NCBI GenBank assembly: GCA_021613335.1
Contig: JAJTWR010000118.1
Coordinates: forward strand, 37,501-101,500
Reading direction: 5' to 3'
Origin: Whitmania pigra
Taxonomy: Eukaryota > Annelida > Clitellata > Hirudinida > Haemopidae
Length of the DNA: 64,000 nucleotides
This document shows positions 60,489 to 64,000 of this stretch, piece after piece (position 1 is the first letter of the stretch; every line of letters starts with the position of its first letter). The translations under genes were made by a program, and so were the position numbers. The notes beneath the pieces are model-generated. The model searched no databases. It had not been told where the DNA came from and saw only the letters and a list, made by a program, of their open reading frames with translations.

Positions 60489-61370
60489 TTAAATAACTTC
60501 GAAGTACGAAGCTTAGGCGCCCCTCTGTCACTATAAACAGTAAACAGGTCACTAGGTGAAGCTAACCAATCATTCAGATTTTTTGGATATTGAAATACAA
60601 TTGGAAATTTTTGACAAATTTGCATTTACATCGTTATTTTTATTTTGAAGATGATCGTGTTTGTTTCTGTGAAAAACATAGAACTAATTTACTTTAAAGA
60701 ATATGTGAAAGTTTAATCTGTTTAATGTTATAAATCTCATAACCGAAATATTTAAAAAAAATTTGTAATGTTAAGCAATAATTATGAAATGTTAAGCATA
60801 TGTTTTGCAGGATTTTCTGGCGAAAGAGGATTGCATCATCACGGCACGGACTTTCTGTTGCGAAGGCTTTGCAACGCCTGGATTAACTAGAGCTGATTGT
60901 TGCAAGAGCTGAAACACCAACCCAGGCACTTACTTTACACCTTGAAAAGTTCAGCTCATTATTAGACTAGAAACTCTCTGAACTAATTCAGTTTACGAAT
61001 ATTATCTTATTGATCTCGGTCATATTTATTATTATAATTATTAGAATCATTATTTTTGTTATTAACAATGATATTATACTCTTAATATATTTTCTTATAT
61101 TGAAAAGTTCATTGGACGAATTTGAAATGATTAAATACATAATAGCTGTGTTAACAGGATTGCCAACGTTGAGTTTTTAAGCCAAGATCTTGTCCTTTTT
61201 GAAAAATTTGGACCCACTCTGGGTTTCTAGGTTTTTGGTTTGGAAATCTGGGGGTTTTTGAAAAAATAATTTTTGGGGTAAAGATAGTATTCTGTAAGGT
61301 TCTCTAGTTTATCTCTTGAATAAAAAACCTTCATCGCTACCGACTTCCTTTATGAACAATGGACGGTGAC
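60489..61370. other. SPICE1-like upstream region, no firm gene
   Basis: Should contain the promoter of the minus-strand SPICE1-like gene. A plus-strand stretch at 60811-60912 follows a TTTTGCAG acceptor-like site and reads EDCIITARTFCCEGFATP, LTRADCCKS, stop; it is too short to call on its own. About 61020-61080 is ATT-rich. Confidence 0.4.
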
Positions 61371-61651
61371 CAGTGGCGCAACCAGCGAAAATTGCTGGGG
61401 GGGCTCAAGTTTAGAAAAGGGACGAAAGCCCGACGCAGTAGAAAAATTTTTGAAACTGTTCAAATCAAAACTACCAATTATAATTAATAAAGAATTAAAG
61501 ATAGAACAGATAATAATAATAATAATAAATTTATAAAGCGCCATGTGCATAGCGTCAGAGGCGTCAGATTATTATTATTATTATGAGTTTAACTATCTTC
61601 TGTCTGCCGTCTTATTTTTATAAGCCCCAGCCCCCCCTAGTTGCGCCACTG
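61371..61651. mobile_element. hAT-type MITE with perfect 8-bp target duplication
   Basis: A 281-bp non-autonomous element. Terminal inverted repeats: CAGTGGCGCAACCAG at the left and CAGTGGCGCAACTAG (reverse complement) at the right, each with a G/C run a little further in. Flanked by identical ACGGTGAC at 61363-61370 and 61652-61659. The CAGTGGCG.. terminus and 8-bp duplication are hAT hallmarks. The interior is AT-rich with (AAT)n tracts and codes for nothing. Confidence 0.92.
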
Positions 61652-61914
61652 ACGGTGACAGTTATTCCAGTTGCTAGCAGTTGATCCAACTCATAAGAAA
61701 ACAATCAGGCATTCAATGTTGATAAGCATCAGACATCAAATTAAAGTATTGGATAAAGGCAGATCCAAAAATAGTTTTGGAGTGAAATGTGAAGTTTGTT
61801 CATGTTTATTGAATAACACTAACCCATCAGGTCTTATGGCAAAAATGGTGAACTTATGGTGATTTAATAATGATAAAATGGTGATTTTATGGTAAAAAAT
61901 GGAGAATTTATGGT
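61652..61914. other. Spacer between MITE and satellite array
   Basis: A plus-strand frame (61671-61862) includes CEVCSCLLNNTNPSGL, vaguely like a BED-type zinc-finger remnant; I do not call it. Repeated ATGGTGA/TTATGGT words at 61845-61915 lead into the array. Confidence 0.35.
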
Positions 61915-64000
61915 TAAATATTTCATATTTTTTCATAGAGGGGACAATTACAAAATATTTGTTTTTTTCTTGTTTGAATTTTTCAAAAATATTTAAACCC
62001 ATGGTAGACCCCTAACAAACTAATTCATCCCGCTTGCGAAATATAAAAAATTTCAATTTTTGGTCGAGTCCTAAAAATCATATTTCTTCATAGGGGGGGA
62101 CCATTACAAAATTTTTGTTTTTTCCATGTTTGACTTTTTCAAAAATATTTCACTCCCTGGAAGACCCCTAACAAACTAATTCATCCCATAAAAAATTTTA
62201 AATTTTTGGTCGATTCCTAAAAATCATATTTCTTCATAGGGGGGGGGGACCATTACAAAATATTTGTTTTTTTCATGTTTGACATTTTTAAAAATATTTC
62301 ACCCTGTGGTAAACCCCTAACAAACAAACTCATCCCATAAAAACTTTTCAATTTTTGGTTGACTCCTAAAAATCATATTTCTTCATGGGGGGAACATTAC
62401 AAAATTTTTGTTTTTTTCAAGTTCGAATTTTTCAAAGATATTTCACACCGTGATAGACCCTTAACAAACAAATTCCTCCAGCAGTAGAAACTTGAAAAAT
62501 TTCAATTTTTGGTCGACCCCAAAAAATCATATTTTTTCATAGGGGGGACCATTACAAACTTTTTGTTTTTTTCATGTTTGACTTTTTCAAAGATATTTTA
62601 CACCGTGATAGACCCTTAACAAACAAATTCCTCCAGCAGTAGAAACTTGAAAAATTTCAATTTTTGGTCGACCCCAAAAAATCATATTTTTTCATAGGGG
62701 GGACCATTACAAACTTTTTGTTTTTTTCATGTTTGACTTTTTCAAAGATATTTCACACCGTGATCGACCCCTAACAAACTAATTCATCCAGCAGTAGAAA
62801 CTTGAAAAATTTCAATTTTTAGTCGACCCCAAAAAATCATATTTTTTCATTTTTTCATTACAAAATTTTTGTTTTTTTCAAGTTCGAATTTTTCAAAGAT
62901 ATTTCACACCGTGATAGACCCTTAACAAACTAATTCCTCCAGCAGTAGAAATTTGAAAAATTTCAATCTTTGGTCGACCCCAAAAAATCATATTTTTTCA
63001 TAGGGGGCACCATTACAAACTTTTTGTTTTTTTCATGTTTGACTTTTTCAAAGATATTTCACACAGTGATAGACCCTTAACAAACTAATTCATCCAGCAG
63101 TAGAAACTTGAAAAATTTCAATTTTTGGTCGACCCGAAAAAATCATATTTTTTCATAGGGGGGACCATTACAAACTTTTTGTTTTTTTCATGTTTGACTT
63201 TTTCAAAGATATTTCACACAGTGATAGACCTTTAACAAACTAATTCCTCCAGCAGTAGAAACTTAAAAAATTTCAATTTTTGGTCGACCCCAAAAAATCG
63301 TATTTTTTCATAGGGGGGACCATTACAAACTTTTTGTTTTTTTCATGTTTGACTTTTTCAAATATATTTCACACAGTGATAGACCCCTAACAAACTAAGT
63401 CATCCAGCAGTAGAAACTTGAAAAATTTCAATTTTTGGTCGACACCAAAAAGTCATATTTTTTCATAGGGGGGACCATTACAAAATTTTTGTTTTTTTCA
63501 TGTTCGACTTTTTAAAAATATTTCACACCGTGATAGACCCCTAACAAACTAATTCATCCAGCAGTAGAAACTTGAAAAATTTCAATTTTTAGTCGACTCC
63601 AAAAAATCATATTTTTTCATAGGGGGGACCATTACAAAATTTTTGTTTTTTTTCATGTTCGACTTTTTCAAAGATATTTCACACCGTGATAGACCCTTAA
63701 CAAACTAAGTCATCCAGCAGTAGAAACTTGGAAAATTTCAATTTTTGGTCGACACCAAAAAATCATATTTTTTCATTTTTTCATTACAAAATTTTTGTTT
63801 TATTTCATGTTCGACTTTTTCAAAGATATTTCACACCGTGATAGACCCTTAACAAACTAAGTCATCCAGCAGTAGAAACTTGAAAAATTTCAATTTTTGG
63901 TCGACAACAAAAAATCATATTTTTTCATTTTTTCATTATAAAATTTTTGTTTTTTTCAAGTTCGAATTTTTCAAAGATATTTCACACCGTGATAGACCCT
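61915..64000. repeat. 155-bp satellite array running off the window
   Basis: About 13-14 head-to-tail copies. Measured between GGTCGAC landmarks, spacings are 147, 150, 152, 155, 155, 151, 155, 155, 155, 154, 156 and 152 bp. The consensus unit runs GGTCGACCCCAAAAAATCAT..., CATAGGGGGGACCATTACAA, TTTTTCAAAGATATTTCACA, CCGTGATAGACCCTTAACAA, CCAGCAGTAGAAACTTG. The first three copies are shorter, lack the CAGCAGTAGAAAC segment and are the most diverged, as expected at an array edge. Three copies (near 62842, 63770 and 63925) replace the G-run with a second TTTTTTCATT block. No coding capacity. Confidence 0.95.

Noticed and set aside
61130..61300. GGATTGCCAACGTTGAG.. sequence resembling the end of a DNA transposon
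   Set aside because: No matching inverted end or target duplication was found nearby.
61671..61862. Frame with CEVCSCLLNNTNPSGL, vaguely like a BED zinc finger
   Set aside because: Too short and missing the remaining zinc ligands; could be chance or a transposon crumb.
1..64000. CRISPR arrays, prophage, operons, riboswitches
   Set aside because: The window is eukaryotic nuclear DNA with spliced genes; the tandem repeats present lack the repeat-spacer pattern.

Overview
This is nuclear DNA from an intron-rich, AT-rich (by eye about one third GC) invertebrate animal with a fairly compact genome: about fourteen protein genes in 64 kb, mostly orthologues of conserved animal genes, with the standard genetic code and introns from about 50 to 1300 nt. 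A likely U12-type AT-AC intron in the FKBP12 gene implies a retained minor spliceosome. A NIT-domain guanylate cyclase, a SPICE1-like centriolar gene and an orthodox SARM1 argue for a non-insect, non-nematode invertebrate. I cannot name the phylum from the sequence alone.

Layout, left to right. 0.8-3 kb: C-terminal exons of an unidentified protein with five RRxS sites (+). 3.3-4.1 kb: FKBP12 (-). 4.8-8.5 kb: a 5'-nucleotidase-family gene (+) that has lost most metal ligands. 11-13.2 kb: RAD6/UBE2A (+) with a 1037-bp DNA transposon in one intron. 13.9-17 kb: TRAPPC13 (+). 18.2-22.2 kb: a divergent CUL1-like cullin (-) carrying a LINE fragment in an intron. 23-24 kb: a decayed TIR transposon. 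24.3-26 kb: a second cullin copy with only the N-terminal exons (-). 27.2-27.9 kb: a pogo/Tigger remnant. 28.3-32.2 kb: NIT-domain receptor guanylate cyclase (-). 32.5-34.6 kb: DXO/RAI1 decapping nuclease (-). 35.2-40.7 kb: importin-11 (+) with a frame-breaking internal deletion. 41.2-41.9 kb: TMEM126 (-). 42.4-47.8 kb: cytospin (+). 48.6-52.8 kb: SARM1 (-). 53.5-55.8 kb: a single-exon LRR-FN3 receptor (+). 56.5-57.1 kb: small Cys-rich membrane protein (-). 57.6-60.5 kb: SPICE1-like gene (-). 61.4-61.7 kb: a hAT-type MITE with a perfect 8-bp target duplication. From about 61.9 kb to the window end: a 155-bp satellite array.

The genes do not form one pathway. Several neighbours are head-to-head across about 0.5-0.7 kb (FKBP12/5'-nucleotidase, DXO/IPO11, TMEM126/cytospin, SARM1/LRR), so shared bidirectional promoters are likely. 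The most unusual items are the AT-AC intron and 23-nt microexon in FKBP12, the probable 5'-nucleotidase pseudoenzyme, the broken importin-11 frame, the partial cullin duplication with a transposon between the copies, and several mobile elements whose ends can be placed to the base. Exon boundaries were read by eye and are approximate unless stated.
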